Below, one piece after another: positions 1-12,280 of a stretch of DNA of 64,000 bases. Each line of letters opens with the position of its first letter. Position 1 is the stretch's first letter. Made by a program: the position numbers and the translations under genes. The DNA comes from Rhizoclosmatium globosum (Eukaryota > Chytridiomycota > Chytridiomycetes > Chytridiales > Chytriomycetaceae). The notes under the pieces are model-generated. The model was not told the origin of the DNA, searched no databases, and saw only the letters and a list, made by a program, of their open reading frames with translations. The stretch spans positions 124,001-188,000 of the forward strand of contig MCGO01000058.1 of assembly GCA_002104985.1 (NCBI GenBank). The letters run 5' to 3'.

Positions 1-87
1 TTCTCCTGGTGAGAGGTGACTGAGAAAGAATTGTCGTGGAAATCTTATGAAGTGGAAAGAAAACGGATTTTATAGATACATTCATCA

Positions 88-1224
88 TTAATCTTTGGAA
101 AATCTGTAAATGGTCTTCTGTGTCCACTTCTGGCCTCTCTTGATGATTACAGTTGAACGGACTTTCTCGTTGGGACTGTTGATGGCGTCTGGAGGGGCTG
201 AAGTCTCGAGACAGAATCCGGCGTGTTGTCCATAAGTTCCTTTTGGATGAGTGGACTTAGTTGGGATGGTTGATTCCAAAAAGTTGGCTGTGTAGAGCTG
301 GAAGCCGATGGCATCTGTGAGCATTTCCATCTTGATCCCTGATTCCGGCGACTTGACTGTAGCAGCCAAGACGAGTTCTTGTTTCTTAGAGGTGTCTGCA
401 GTGATGACATGAATGTCCTTGACTACGTAAAAGTGATCATATCCTTTAAATTCTTGTACTTGAGCAATATCACGGCCAAATGTCTTTGGTTCAGATGTAA
501 AATCCATGGATGCAAGTTCATCTGGCTTTATGATGGTACCAGTTGGAATTTGAACGGAATTCAGTTCCATGTGACCCAATGAGTTTGGGAAATGGACAAT
601 ATGGTCCAAGATGGAGGGATTATCGAGACCAGAGAGGTTGAAATAGGAATGGGTGGTGAGGTTGGCGATTGTATCTTGCATCACCTCATCCCCATTAAGG
701 GAGGCTTCATCAATATGGGCCTCGTAATCAATAATCAAGTCGTTTCCGTTGAGAGTGTATGTAACCGAAGCAATCAAAGGAAGAGGAAAACCTTCTTCTC
801 CGTCTGCACTCTTGCATTCGAAGACAACCGAAGTCTGAGTCTGTTCGCGCAGGGACCAGACCTTCGAGTCAAAGCCCTTTGGACCTCCGTGCAACGCGTT
901 AGGGCCGTTGTTGCAGACGAGCGAGAACTGATTTCCGGCAAGGGAGAAGGCGCCACCAGCAATACTGTTATTAATGTATTCAGTATTCTCAGCACACTCA
1001 ACACTCAAAGTAGTTCGTAAACAAACAACGCACCGATTGCACACGCGTCCAACTGTTCCAAAGTACGGATGCACCGTGCACTCGGCCTGGTCCGCCGATG
1101 AGTCATAACCAAGAACGAGATCGCGGCCGCCAAAGTCGATTCGCTGAATCGTTGCTCCGAGTGGCCTGAGTGTGACTGCGATGCTTCCTGTTTCGCTGGT
1201 GAGTTGGATGTCGGTGGTGCTCAT
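88..1224 (-). CDS. Aldose 1-epimerase (galactose mutarotase)
   Basis: This enzyme interconverts alpha and beta anomers of galactose or glucose, the entry step of the Leloir pathway. Exons on the minus strand are 1034..1224 and 88..964, giving 355 aa. The 69-nt intron (965..1033) is in frame and lacks a stop, so the unspliced frame is also open. Splicing restores the family sequence GRVCNRIAGGAFSL, which is why I remove it. Family active-site features are visible: the histidine of GPNALHGG (about residue 89), the histidine of THSYFNLSG (about 169), KGYDHFYV, and the C-terminal glutamate of CLETSAPP. There is no signal peptide, so it is probably cytosolic. Its start codon is only 46 bp from that of the divergent Ras gene. 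Confidence 0.93.
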   Translation of the reverse strand: MSTTDIQLTSETGSIAVTLRPLGATIQRIDFGGRDLVLGYDSSADQAECTVHPYFGTVGRVCNRCVVCLRTTLSVECAENTEYINNSIAGGAFSLAGNQFSLVCNNGPNALHGGPKGFDSKVWSLREQTQTSVVFECKSADGEEGFPLPLIASVTYTLNGNDLIIDYEAHIDEASLNGDEVMQDTIANLTTHSYFNLSGLDNPSILDHIVHFPNSLGHMELNSVQIPTGTIIKPDELASMDFTSEPKTFGRDIAQVQEFKGYDHFYVVKDIHVITADTSKKQELVLAATVKSPESGIKMEMLTDAIGFQLYTANFLESTIPTKSTHPKGTYGQHAGFCLETSAPPDAINSPNEKVRSTVIIKRGQKWTQKTIYRFSKD

Positions 1225-1270
1225 TTCAGAGTTGCTTTTTGTGATTTCGAAACTTGGATCGAAGACAGAA
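1225..1270. promoter_or_regulatory. 46-bp divergent intergenic region
   Basis: Only 46 bp separate the mutarotase start codon (minus strand) from the Ras start codon (plus strand). Neither start can move inward: the Ras N-terminus is fixed by its G1 motif at residue 10, and the mutarotase has no later in-frame Met before its conserved core. I infer that promoter elements of each gene lie in the first exon or intron of the other. No TATA box is visible in the gap. Confidence 0.6.
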
Positions 1271-2418
1271 ATGGTGCAGCACAGACTAGTTGTTCTTGGC
1301 GATGGAGGCGTGGGAAAGACGGGTGAGTCATCGTTGGTTGGTTGGTTGTTACTCTGTTGTTTGTTTGGATGGACTAGCGTAGGGTGCTGTAGTGGCTGGT
1401 TGGGGTTGATTGGGTCGGAGGTGGTGCTTATTGGTTGGACTCATGTACCCCACTATATCTTGCTCTGGTGTATTGTCGATCTTAAGACTAACTCTGTTCT
1501 TTCTGTTAGCCTTGACTATTCAGGTACCTCGTCAATGCCGAATTGATTCAATTTGACTGGCACTAATGCGCTGCTCACTACATCTCCCCTTACTTGCCCT
1601 ACTTTGCCTTGCCTTAGTTGTGCCACAACCACTTTGTCGAGGTATGTTCCTGATTCATCCCGATATGCCTTCGGAATGCACGGATGTACTCTTGAAACAA
1701 CCGAGGATCTTACCGAACTTCAATCTAAATCTCTTCCAACGCAGACATACGATCCAACTATCGAAGACTCTTACAACAAACAAGTCGTTATTGACGATAT
1801 CCCATGCATCCTTGAAGTCCTCGACACTGCCGGCCAGGTACACAATCTCCACCAATCCCAAACAACCTCAGCGGTTTCAACCTCCATATGAAACGCAATT
1901 TTCAATGAATATAACACTTTTGCTTCCAGGAAGAGTACACTGCACTCAGAGACCAATGGATCAGAGACGGAGAAGGTTTCCTGCTTGTTTACTCAATCAC
2001 TTCAAGAGAGACTTTTTTCCGTATCGAGCGATTCAAAGAACAGATCCTGCGTGTGAAAGATACAGATGATTCTATTCCCATGATCTTGGTTGGAAACAAG
2101 AGCGACAGAAGTGGTGAGAGAGAAGTGAGCAAGGAGGAAGGTATCGCCTTGGCTCAAAGGCTGCGATGTGATTTCATTGAAACAAGTGCCAAGAACAGAG
2201 TGAATGTGGAGAGGTATGTAATTTGTTCGTTGGGGTTATTGTGGTCATGGGGCTTATCCAACTATTTTTTCAACAAATTCAGGGCCTTCTATAACGTTGT
2301 TCGTGCATTGCGTAAGGAACAAGAATTGGAAACTCGTATCAAGACTAGCAAAGCTGCGACAAAGAGACCTGACTCCAACGCCAAAGGAAAGGATGGCAAG
2401 GACTGTGTCATTATGTAG
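1271..2418 (+). CDS. Ras-family small GTPase (six exons, two micro-exons)
   Basis: This is a Ras-type switch GTPase of 200 aa. Exons are 1271..1322, 1510..1523 (14 nt), 1618..1641 (24 nt), 1745..1837, 1930..2213 and 2283..2418. The micro-exons encode ALTIQ and LCHNHFVE and are required to connect the P-loop to switch I. G motifs seen: GDGGVGKT (residues 10-17), [10 protein letters not shown] (switch I/effector), DTAGQ with the catalytic Gln, NKSD and ETSAK. The C-terminus is CVIM, a CAAX box ending in Met, which predicts farnesylation and plasma-membrane targeting; a Lys-rich stretch precedes it. A second Ras-like gene with the same intron positions lies convergently 189 bp downstream. The family call is certain; orthology to a particular Ras or Rap is not. 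Confidence 0.95.
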
Positions 2419-2607
2419 AAAACATTCCACTGAGGGATATACATTCGTTTCGTTATATCAAGTAAAATAAATGGTTCAATATATGAGTATTCAAATACTG
2501 TCTACAAACTTGATATATTGGCATAAATACACGGTAAAATGACGGAAGAAACAAGATAACTACAACGAAACGAAACAGACAGATTCACTCCTATCTCGTC
2601 CAAACAT

Positions 2608-3708
2608 TTACATAATGGCGCATCCGCCCTTCTGCTTTTTGTGAGATCGATGATTCCTCAAAACTCGAACAGACAAGTGAAAGGCACTAAACCCATGCAA
2701 TTCAGTTAATATCCCACAACCACTCCATCAAAAACAAACACTCACTTTTCCACATTGTACTTTGACTTTGCCGAAGTTTCAATAAACGCACACTTTAAGA
2801 TCTTGGATAGTTCCAGACCTTCTTGTGTTGAAACTTGTCTCTCCCCAGGCATATCGCATTTGTTTCCCACAAGAACCATGGGTGTTGCATCGGTTTGTCG
2901 TACACGGATCATATGTTCGTGGAATCGTTTCACGCGATTGAAAGATTGGCGCGATGTGATTGAATAGACAAGAAGGAATCCGTCGCCCATTCGGAGCCAT
3001 TGGTCTCCCATAGCCTGGTGATTTCCAATTGAGTCATTGATAATAATGTTTTGAGTCAGGTGACGACTCACTGCATACTCCTCTTGTCCTGCCGTATCCA
3101 AGATTTCAAGGATACATGATTCGTTGTCCACGACAACTTGTTTTCGATAAGAGTCTTCGATTGTTGGATCATAATGCTATTTGAGATAGAGGGAGAGTTT
3201 TAGAACATCTTTGTCACAGTCGAACGACAAAGAGCCACCCCCATATTGATATACCTCAACAAAGTTGTTCAAGCAATACTGTCGAGAGAAGAAATGATAG
3301 TGTGATGATAGATAACGGTGGGAGGTTAGCCTTGAGACACACAACAAGCCGAAATCAAACGTACTTGGATTGTCAATGCTGATGGAATGAAAGGGTAGAG
3401 GGAAAGAAGCAATTAGTAACTGCATTCAAGAGTTTATGATGAGGCGGGACTTTTAAGTTGATTGAATTGGACCCCTGATGTCATCCAAACATGGCCCTTA
3501 TGCACTGTATCACATCTTGCTGGTGGCCGAATCGCCCGTGGACATTGCTGCTGCATCACCATTTGCTATTCAAGGCGGCCCAAGACAATCCCACACATCA
3601 CTCATATGACTATCTCTCCTCTTGACGGCAATCACACATGGACAGGGCCTCACCAGTCTTTCCAACAGCTCCGTCTCCAAGGACTACAATGTGGTATTGA
3701 ACGGGCAT
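2608..3708 (-). CDS. Second Ras-family small GTPase (same micro-exons)
   Basis: This is a 181-aa Ras-like GTPase. Exons on the minus strand are 3654..3708, 3365..3378 (14 nt), 3255..3278 (24 nt), 3072..3176, 2746..3014 and 2608..2686. The two micro-exons match those of the neighbouring Ras gene in size and phase. Motifs seen: GDGAVGKT (Ala where Ras has Gly13, as in Rho/Rac P-loops), [21 protein letters not shown] and ETSAK. The last exon starts after a TTTAG acceptor and ends in a CAIM CAAX box after a short Lys/Arg-rich stretch. The intron splitting EEYA from AMGDQW is at a different place from the fourth intron of the neighbour. It is probably an inverted tandem duplicate of the 1.3-kb gene that has since diverged. 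Confidence 0.93.
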
Positions 3709-4360
3709 CGGAAAGAACGGAGAGTGTACAACAGCCTTTCGTTGTTTTCTAAACCAGAAAAAATCGTTCGGGAGGTGAGTGAGAGCCATCTCCACCCCTT
3801 GAAGTTTCAAATCCGTTTTGAATCTGAATCGGTACTCAAATTCAATGGGTTGATAATATCGAGTTGTAGGGATGAATAGATGCGTACCGTCTTCGTTGGA
3901 GGAAGGATTTTTAGAGGACTGCCGCTGACAGCAAAAGAGTAAGCCTCACTTTGACTTTAAATCACTGAGTTGAAACAATGACGACAGCTATGAAAACCTT
4001 TAACTTCCATTGAATGATTACTTCCTTTAAATCCTTTTTATCGTAACAATTATCTGTATACACATGATATGATTGCGAACATTCCAATCTGACATTCCAA
4101 TCTGACATTGGGCCACCAATTTGTTTCACTAGTTGAGGGTAACGTTATTCTATAGGCAATTCATCAAATTATCTGATCCCAAGGACTTAATCAAGAGCTA
4201 GTCATTTGATTCGCTGTTCTCTACCTACTACAAGTATTCATGTAATTGTACATATTTGAAACATTTATTTATCTAGAACGTAATTAAAGACATTAGAAGT
4301 AACTGATTTATTATTGAAAATGCAGTTGAGACGGCGAACATCTGCTGCCAACAGCAGTTC
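3709..4360. other. Intergenic region between Ras-like gene and PMT
   Basis: This 650-bp gap between two divergent genes has no supported coding sequence. It contains a perfect tandem duplication of 13 bp (unit CATTCCAATCTGA) near 4079-4105. It should hold both promoters; no clear TATA box was identified. Confidence 0.5.
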
Positions 4361-6930
4361 ATGGCTGCCTCTTCTCGCCCCATCGACTCCATCAAAAGGA
4401 GGAAGAGTAAGCACAGTTCGTCCCTTTTGCAGCTAATCCAGTCTTTCCAGTTCCACACAAACACACAACCGTCAATTGGGAAACCCCTCAATCCTTCAAT
4501 CCTCATGGCCCTTACTTTCATCTCCCTCTTTATCCGCTTGTTTCGCATATCAAATCCACATGAAGTCGTGTTTGACGAGGTACCTACCCATATCCTTGTT
4601 CGCTTGTGAATGTGTCCTCATTTCTTGACAGGTCCACTTTGGTGGTTTCGCAACCAAGTACTTATCAGGTACCTCATATCAGCCTCCTCGCAACAATACT
4701 AAACCCATTCATTTCTCAGGAAAGTTCTTTATGGACGTCCATCCGCCTCTTGGGAAACTGCTCTATGCTTCTGCAGGAGTTCTGTCTGGATCATATAACC
4801 GCACATTCACATTCGAAAAGATTGGAACTGATTACTTGCCGTCGCATGTGCCGTATGTGTTTATGCGGTTGTTTCCCGCTGTGGCAGGGGCATTGATGAT
4901 CCCAACTGCCTATGGAACACTGAGAAAGTTAGGCACTTCCACCATCTCGTCTGTGCTTGTTGCGGGAATGCTGTTGCTTGAGAATGCATTTGTAACGTAC
5001 GTGTTGTAGCTGGTTCATATCATCAAACTCTGACGAATCGTGAACAGCCAATCCCGACTTATCCTTCTTGATGCATTCCTATTATTCTTTACTTCGCTCA
5101 CCGTCTATTTCTGGGCCGATTTTCAGAGCTTACAAGAGAAGCCTTTCTCTGCGGTTTGGTATCGAGCCTTGGCACTCACTGGTGTATCGCTGGGGCTAAC
5201 TTGTTCCGTCAAATGGGTTGGACTCTTTTTGATTGCAACTATTGGACTTCAAACAATTCAAAATCTCTGGACAATTCTTGGAGACTCCAAACGTGTTTCT
5301 CCCAACATGTTCATAAGACATTTTTTCGCTCGAGCCTTCTGTCTTATCCTTCTCCCCGCGACACTGTATACCATCTTCTTTCAGATCCACTTCCTTGTAT
5401 TGGGACAGCATGGCGCGGGATCTGGATTTATGAGCCCAGAATTTCAAGCGTCACTTAAGGGACGCTCTGTGCCCGACGCGTACCTAAGTGTTGGATATGG
5501 AAGTACAATCACGCTCAGACATCACGCTACCAGCGGTGGGTACTTGCACTCGCACCCACACAACTATCCAGCTGGAAGCAAACAGCAGCAAATCACGTGT
5601 TACGGTTTCGCAGATGCAAACAGTAATTTCCTGGTGGAGAAAGCAGGCGGAGTTTCGTTCAACCCGAAAGAATTTGAAGGGTTAAGGGATGGTCAGATTA
5701 TTCGGTTGAAACACATTGCAACGAATAAGCATCTACATTCTCACGATAAGCCACCGCCGTTGAGTAACAAGGACTATCACTTTGAAGTCTCAGGGTATGG
5801 AATCACTTTGGATACAAATGACCATTGGAGAGTTGAAGTTGTGCCCAAAAAGAAGAAGGGATGGGGAAGTGGAGGGATGGTTCGCGCAATGCATGATGAA
5901 ATCAAACTTATGCACGTAAATCGACGGTGTTATCTGTTTTCACACAAGAAGAAGCTTCCGGAATGGGGATTTTCTCAACAGGAAGTTACCTGTGCCAAGA
6001 ATGGGAACAGGCCTGGCGCTATTTGGAGAATCGAAGGGAATACTAATCCACTATGTAAGATCTTGTTTATGTACTTGCCTATTGTATGATTTGCTAACAA
6101 ATGCTCATCCAGTGCCCACAACTGCTGTTAAGGCAAACTACATTCCTCTCACATTCTGGCAAAAGTTTGTTGAACTTCACCAAAAAATGTGGGAAGTGAA
6201 TTCTGGTTTAACAAAGTCGCATCCTTATGAATCCCGTCCCGGAGATTGGCCCTTCATGGTTCGTGGAATCAACTTCTGGACTCATAAAGAGAAAGGGAAT
6301 GGACGACAGATATATTTGATTGGGAATCCTTTTGTGTGGTGGATTGCGACATGTAGTGTTGTTGCATGTATGTTCGTTGTACTTGTTGGTGTGGCGTTGG
6401 TTAAACGGCGGATATTGCAGTTTACAGATCGTTAGTACTTTGTTCTTTCAGTTGCCATCAATTGACCTATTTTTGCAGTGCAATTTATGCGAACTTGGTC
6501 TGCCGCTCAGCTCCTTTCATCAGCCTACATCTTTCACTATATACCTTTCTTCTTAATGCACCGCCAGTTATTCCTGCACCACTACTTACCATCCCTCTAC
6601 TTTTCCATTCTGTCTATTGGAATTTTGTTTGATCTTGTTACTCTCCGCCTACCTCGCCCCGTCAAGCTCGTACTTGCCTGCACAATCATGGCAATCACTA
6701 TTCTAATATTCTTAGACTACAGCCCTCTGAGTTATGGTTTCTTAATGCACAAACGGCATTGTGAGAGACTCAAGTGGAGGAGGGATTGGGATTGGTCGTG
6801 CATCAACAGTATTGATGACACGCACGATATTTTGCCGCATCCGGGGGAAGTTCTACATCACGATGATGGAAAACATGCGATGGTGCAAGTGAGCACTATT
6901 TTAAATGGTACAGTTGGGAAGAGTGGATGA
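4361..6930 (+). CDS. Dolichyl-phosphate-mannose protein O-mannosyltransferase (PMT2-like)
   Basis: This ER membrane enzyme transfers mannose from dolichyl-phosphate-mannose to Ser/Thr of secretory proteins. Exons are 4361..4579, 4632..4668, 4720..4996, 5048..6054, 6113..6430 and 6479..6930, giving 769 aa, a normal PMT length. Seen: a first hydrophobic segment, then the luminal loop with the essential acidic pair region (VVFDEVHFGGFATKYLSG) and FFMDVHPPLGKLL; further hydrophobic segments; a MIR-repeat region (YGSTITLRH, LHSHPHNYP, QQQITCYG, LPEWGFSQQEVTC); then C-terminal membrane segments. The MIR motifs look most like the PMT2 subfamily. The start is the first ATG of the frame joined to exon 2; an ATG at 4321 is in another frame. 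Its stop is 29 bp from that of dolichol kinase. Confidence 0.93.
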
Positions 6931-6959
6931 TGTAATTAAACTAAACTATCGAGATTCTC

Positions 6960-8856
6960 TCAATTGTACATGAACAAATAAGATAGAGAAATACTCATGA
7001 GGGGAAGTAATAAGTTATCGTTTTGTTCACTGCAAGAAATGTAAGGGTTAATGAAAGGCTATAGGTAATTTACAACTGACCTGACAGCTTCGAGTAAGCC
7101 TGAATTGGAGAGCACATAAGTTTATAACATAGCCATTTGGATAGAGCTGACGTACCTGAAATAAGCGCAACTCCAAATTGTTGTAACACTCTCCCTTCAC
7201 CACCCAAGACAGCCTCTAATAGTATACATGTTCCAAACATACTCGCCACAAACGCAATAGTCCCTTCTATTGTTTTGGTACTACTTGGCCACCGATTCTT
7301 TCCATATTTGTAACCAACAATCGATGCTGCAGCATCAGCGATTCCAAGCGTAATGATTCCATACACACCATGGAACGTTGCTGAAGCAGTCGTTATCCTA
7401 TTGATCCATACTGGTAGCGCACATCCAATAAGGAGGTATAAATGACTCAGGATAAACACGCCACGATCTTTCTTATCAAGGAACCCTCGCAAGAATCCAG
7501 CAACATCTTTTCCGATTGGCCACACATTAAATACGCGAATGTATTCCACAAGTATTAGCGCTGATAATGCAACACTGAATGAGAGGTGCATTAAATCGTT
7601 CTGCAAATGAAACTATAAGACACCATCAATACAATCAAAACGTACATCAATTAAGTAACCCGGGAGAAACATGGCTACAGCCAAAGCGTGGAAATACTTT
7701 CGCTTGAAGTTCAAGTACGTCAATCCTTTTTTGCTTTTATCTTTGACTTCGTTTTCTGTGACTTCAGCCCCAAAATTCTGCACCGCAAAAAATACACCAA
7801 TCATCACAATTAAGGCCCAATATGCTAAGAGTCCGAGTCGATTAATTGGTTTCTCGAAAATGAACTGAATCAGCCAGAGGAACGGATCTTCCGTCAAAAT
7901 CAGAATTGCCCATGGTCGAATAATCACCAGTACCGTTGCTGCTGCGACTGCATAAAACAAAACTGATAATCGAATTGCTTGCGAATTTACTTTGGCTCCT
8001 TTGGTGGAAAGTGATGGAATATTGGACAGAATAGGGTATGAAAGGAATCCAATCAAGATCATTCCGAGAATCAAAGCTTGTGACATAATATGAATAGGAA
8101 TTCGTGGTATCGATAATATTTTCAGAATGTGTGTAGGACTCATCTGAATGTTTACGTTAGATTATCAGTGTTGAAAGCTTAGAGTCCCATACCTTCCCCA
8201 GAGTCGCAAACAATGCGTCCAAAGTAAAAAGAACGAGCATATCACTCATAATCATGGCTTCACCGGAAGTAAAACATCGCTTCAACGTGTGAATGATTTG
8301 AACCACAGAAACTGCTGAAAGCACTGTAGAGACACAAAGAAGCCCAACAATCCATTCGAAAGAGAGTAGTGACGAGTTGTTTAGGCCTCGTAATTCATAC
8401 ATAGCCCCTCCGAGGACTCCAGCCAGAAGCGGAACAAGCCCCAATGTCCATAGCCCCTTGAACTTGACAGTCAAGAGTACTTTCGGAACTGACATGCATA
8501 TGTTTATGCATAACAACAGGACAATGTATTGCTTTAAAGATGGATCGCCCCCCAAGCTTTCAAGTTGAACTAAACAGGTGCTCAAGACGAAAGGAATCAA
8601 CAGAATGCCCGGCACAATGCCTTGATCTTTCATTCTTTCAATGCGATACATGTCTGTTGTTGTGAAGGGTATTCTCTTGACGGGAAGCGGGAGTAATGAT
8701 ATGAGACATCCAGAGGCTAGAGCTACCAACGAATCAGCATGCCAGACAGTTGAAATGCAATATCGTACCTATTGAAAGGGATTCGTGTCCTTGGTAGTAT
8801 AGCTTTGTGGCAGCCAAAAGCGCCGGAAGAGCTATTATGATCGTTTCTCCAACCAT
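6960..8856 (-). CDS. SEC59: Dolichol kinase
   Basis: This ER membrane enzyme phosphorylates dolichol with CTP, making the lipid carrier for N-glycosylation, O-mannosylation and GPI anchors. Exons are 8769..8856, 8193..8722, 7646..8143, 7156..7600, 7081..7099 (19 nt) and 6960..7029, giving 549 aa. The last two small exons are supported because they create the family C-terminus LLEAVSEQNDNLLLPLM. Conserved pieces seen: CFTSGEAMI, KYFHALAVAMFLPGYL, DRGVFILSHLYLLIG, GIADAAASIVGYKYG and KTIEGTIAF, the last two forming the CTP-binding region. The protein is almost entirely hydrophobic, with more than ten likely membrane segments. The start is the first ATG after an upstream in-frame stop. It is tail-to-tail with the O-mannosyltransferase, whose substrate pathway it feeds. 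Confidence 0.94.
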
Positions 8857-9030
8857 TTTGACAACATCCCATGTGAACTCTGTTGCAGTTCTGATATGAA
8901 ATGATTATAAAATGAATAGACTACTCTTTTGTTCAAACTGGACGATAATAAGCAAATAACAATCAAAGGTCACCAGATACACACACATCCATCACAACAC
9001 CCCTTTCCACCACATCTATTTTCGATCAAC

Positions 9031-10071
<1,041 letters not shown>

Positions 10072-10433
10072 TGCGCGATAGTTCTGGAAGAGTTGTTGTT
10101 AGAACCCATTGTCTCTGGCCCACAAACGCCGTCAAGTCATTGCTTTCTCGCTCCAATTAAACCATCCCGCGCGATCCCTTCGTTGCTGAGAATGTCCCAG
10201 ACTCCCTAACAATTTCACAGCGCCAAAGTGGGGGCATCCATCAATCCCTGCCATCGTCTCTTGCAGGAGGCCCGGCCCTCATCCCGCCCGTCCAATCAAT
10301 TCCAAGCCCGGCTTTCAGTGTCGTCCGCAGTGGAAGAAGCAGTTTCCCCGCATCGCAAATGCCAATTGATGACCCACTCATTCACTCACATTTCGTTTTT
10401 CAGAACAGAAAAAAGAGAGTAGAACCACAACAA
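10072..10433. promoter_or_regulatory. Divergent promoter region, RAB11 / COX17
   Basis: This 362-bp region lies between two divergent start codons. No coding sequence is supported. It is relatively C-rich between 10160 and 10330, and no TATA box was recognised. Confidence 0.5.
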
Positions 10434-10698
10434 ATGCCTCAGTCAATCGCAGCTTCGCCATCTGCTCCTTCACCTTCAACTTCGGTGGCTCCAGCGGAAC
10501 CAGCGTGCAAGCCATGCTGTGCTTGTCCGGATACAAGAAGAGTTAGGGACGAATGTGTCATTACTTGTGAGTGCTTGCTCCTGTCAAGATGGAAATAGAA
10601 CTGACAACTTGTGATTAGTTGGAGAGGACTCGGTGCAATGCAAGGACTTGATTAGTGCTCATCAGCAATGCATGAGAGACATGGGCTTCAAGATCTGA
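10434..10698 (+). CDS. COX17: Cytochrome c oxidase copper chaperone COX17
   Basis: This small intermembrane-space protein hands copper to Sco1 and Cox11 for cytochrome c oxidase assembly. Exons are 10434..10566 and 10619..10698, giving 70 aa. The copper-binding KPCCACPDTRRVRDEC sequence is present, with its twin CX9C partner VQCKDLISAHQQCM, and the protein ends in the family tail MGFKI. Both CX9C spacings are exact. The N-terminal 22 residues are a low-complexity Ala/Ser/Pro leader. It converges on DCC1, with 85 bp between stops. Confidence 0.96.
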
Positions 10699-10783
10699 AC
10701 AGAATGACGATCTCAACTACTTCCACTTCCACACAGCATCTATGTTCATTCTGCACACAAACATTACGAATTGGTTTATTGAT

Positions 10784-12201
10784 TCAAAACCTACTCGAGT
10801 AATAAACCTGATCCCCGACCTTTGACAATCGTGTGTATTTGAGCAATAGCAAGTCGAGCTTCTTTTTGTTCTCAGCCAAGTCTTGGATATATGGCATTAT
10901 ATCTGCGCTTGCCCATTTACGTCGGACTTGGAACAGTTGCTCGAGTCGGTCTTTGGCGATGGGTGGGAGTTTGTATTTACTGTAACCGCAGAGTTAGGCA
11001 TTTCAAATCAAGACTTTGTGAATACTCACGGGAAGTACTTGATTTCTTGGTGCATGGCATTGTTTTCCTCAAGGAGGTACAGTCCCTATCCTGAGATTAG
11101 CCAACTGTTTGTGAATGCGATTGGCAACACACACCTGCAAGTATTCCAGTGATACTTCGAACGCGCTGGGAGTCACTTTCTTCCACTCTTTCATGAAGTT
11201 ACTTAACGTTGTCTTGTGCTATTACAAGTTATTTGAGTAAGCAAGGGAATTCGAACAAGATTCCGCATTACTTTCACTTGCATCAGAACCTCTGTCCCAG
11301 TCGCACGACAAATCTTTTGAGCAGAGAGTTTATAAATCCCAGCTCCTATTGTAAGAAGATGGCTTCAGGTTAATACACGCAAGTAGAAAGGAATGGTATC
11401 GACTCACCAATTTCAACCTCATCCGACATCAAGTGCATACAATGAAGCACAACAGCCTCAGGAATATCATGCTCCGCCATCATTTGCAACGCATCCTCTT
11501 CCGTCAATGCCGAAATATCCTTCTCATCAATATCGCAAGACGCCACAAACAGTTGAATAAACTCATTGAGAAATGTGGGGCTAATCAATCGGAACGAACC
11601 CTCCAATTCCACAGCCCCCACTGTGTCTAACGCGCTCTTCAGTTCCATGCGACTCGCTTGGACGATTCCGCCTAGTTCATCCCAAGAATATAATATCGCA
11701 TCTGAGCCTGCACCACCTTGTATACGTTTTTGCTCCTTATGAGGGCCGTGATACGTCGAAGGTGTGAGGAGTTGGATCAATTGGTCTGTAGCTTTTGGCA
11801 CAATTCTTTCAAGGTCAATGTAAGAGAACAAGGACGCAGAAACAGAGTAATTTTCGTTGTCCAAGTCGCCCATCATATCGTCATCCTCTTCGAGAGAGAT
11901 TGGATGTGCTGTTGTTGCGGTTGAGTGTTGGAGGAGAAGGAGGGTGTTTGATGTCTGGACTTCTTTGAGCGCGTACGTTGCCGAGTCTGCTGCGGAAAGA
12001 GAGTTAGTGGAGGAGTCGTTGGGTGCGTTTCCAGGAACCTGTTGTAATCACAGCGTCGTCGGCTTCAAGGCCGCGAATCGTTAGAGTGTCGGCCTTGCCA
12101 TTGTCAATCAGTTGTGCAACTTCGGGAGGCAGTTGGATGAGGCGGTAGCGGTACTGAGGCTCATTTGGACTTGCATGTGGGTATTGGAGGGTGATGGTCA
12201 T
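10784..12201 (-). CDS. DCC1: Sister chromatid cohesion protein DCC1
   Basis: DCC1 is a subunit of the alternative clamp loader Ctf18-Dcc1-Ctf8, which acts on PCNA at replication forks and supports cohesion. Exons are 12039..12201, 11408..11989, 11272..11345, 11135..11218, 11030..11085 and 10784..10979, giving 384 aa (family about 380-400). The N-terminal YRLIQLPPEVAQLIDNG and LTIRGLEADDAVITT, the central HPISLEEDDD and WDELGGIVQASRMELKSAL, and the C-terminal KWASADIMPYIQDL with KYTRLSKVGDQVYYSSRF match the family throughout. Phases agree at every junction. Confidence 0.9.
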
Positions 12202-12280
12202 GGTTTGAAGTCAAGTTTCGGACAAATGAATTTTCACACGTTATTGCAGCAAGTTATCAACATATTAATATCGAAATAAT

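Noticed and set aside
5488..5685. Open plus-strand frame inside the O-mannosyltransferase MIR region
   Set aside because: It overlaps a fully conserved coding exon in another frame and has no recognisable similarity; it is a shadow.
11220..11290. Possible tRNA-like GGGAATTCGAACAAGATTCC sequence
   Set aside because: It lies in a DCC1 intron, has no anticodon or acceptor arm pairing around it, and is flanked by a good splice donor and acceptor.
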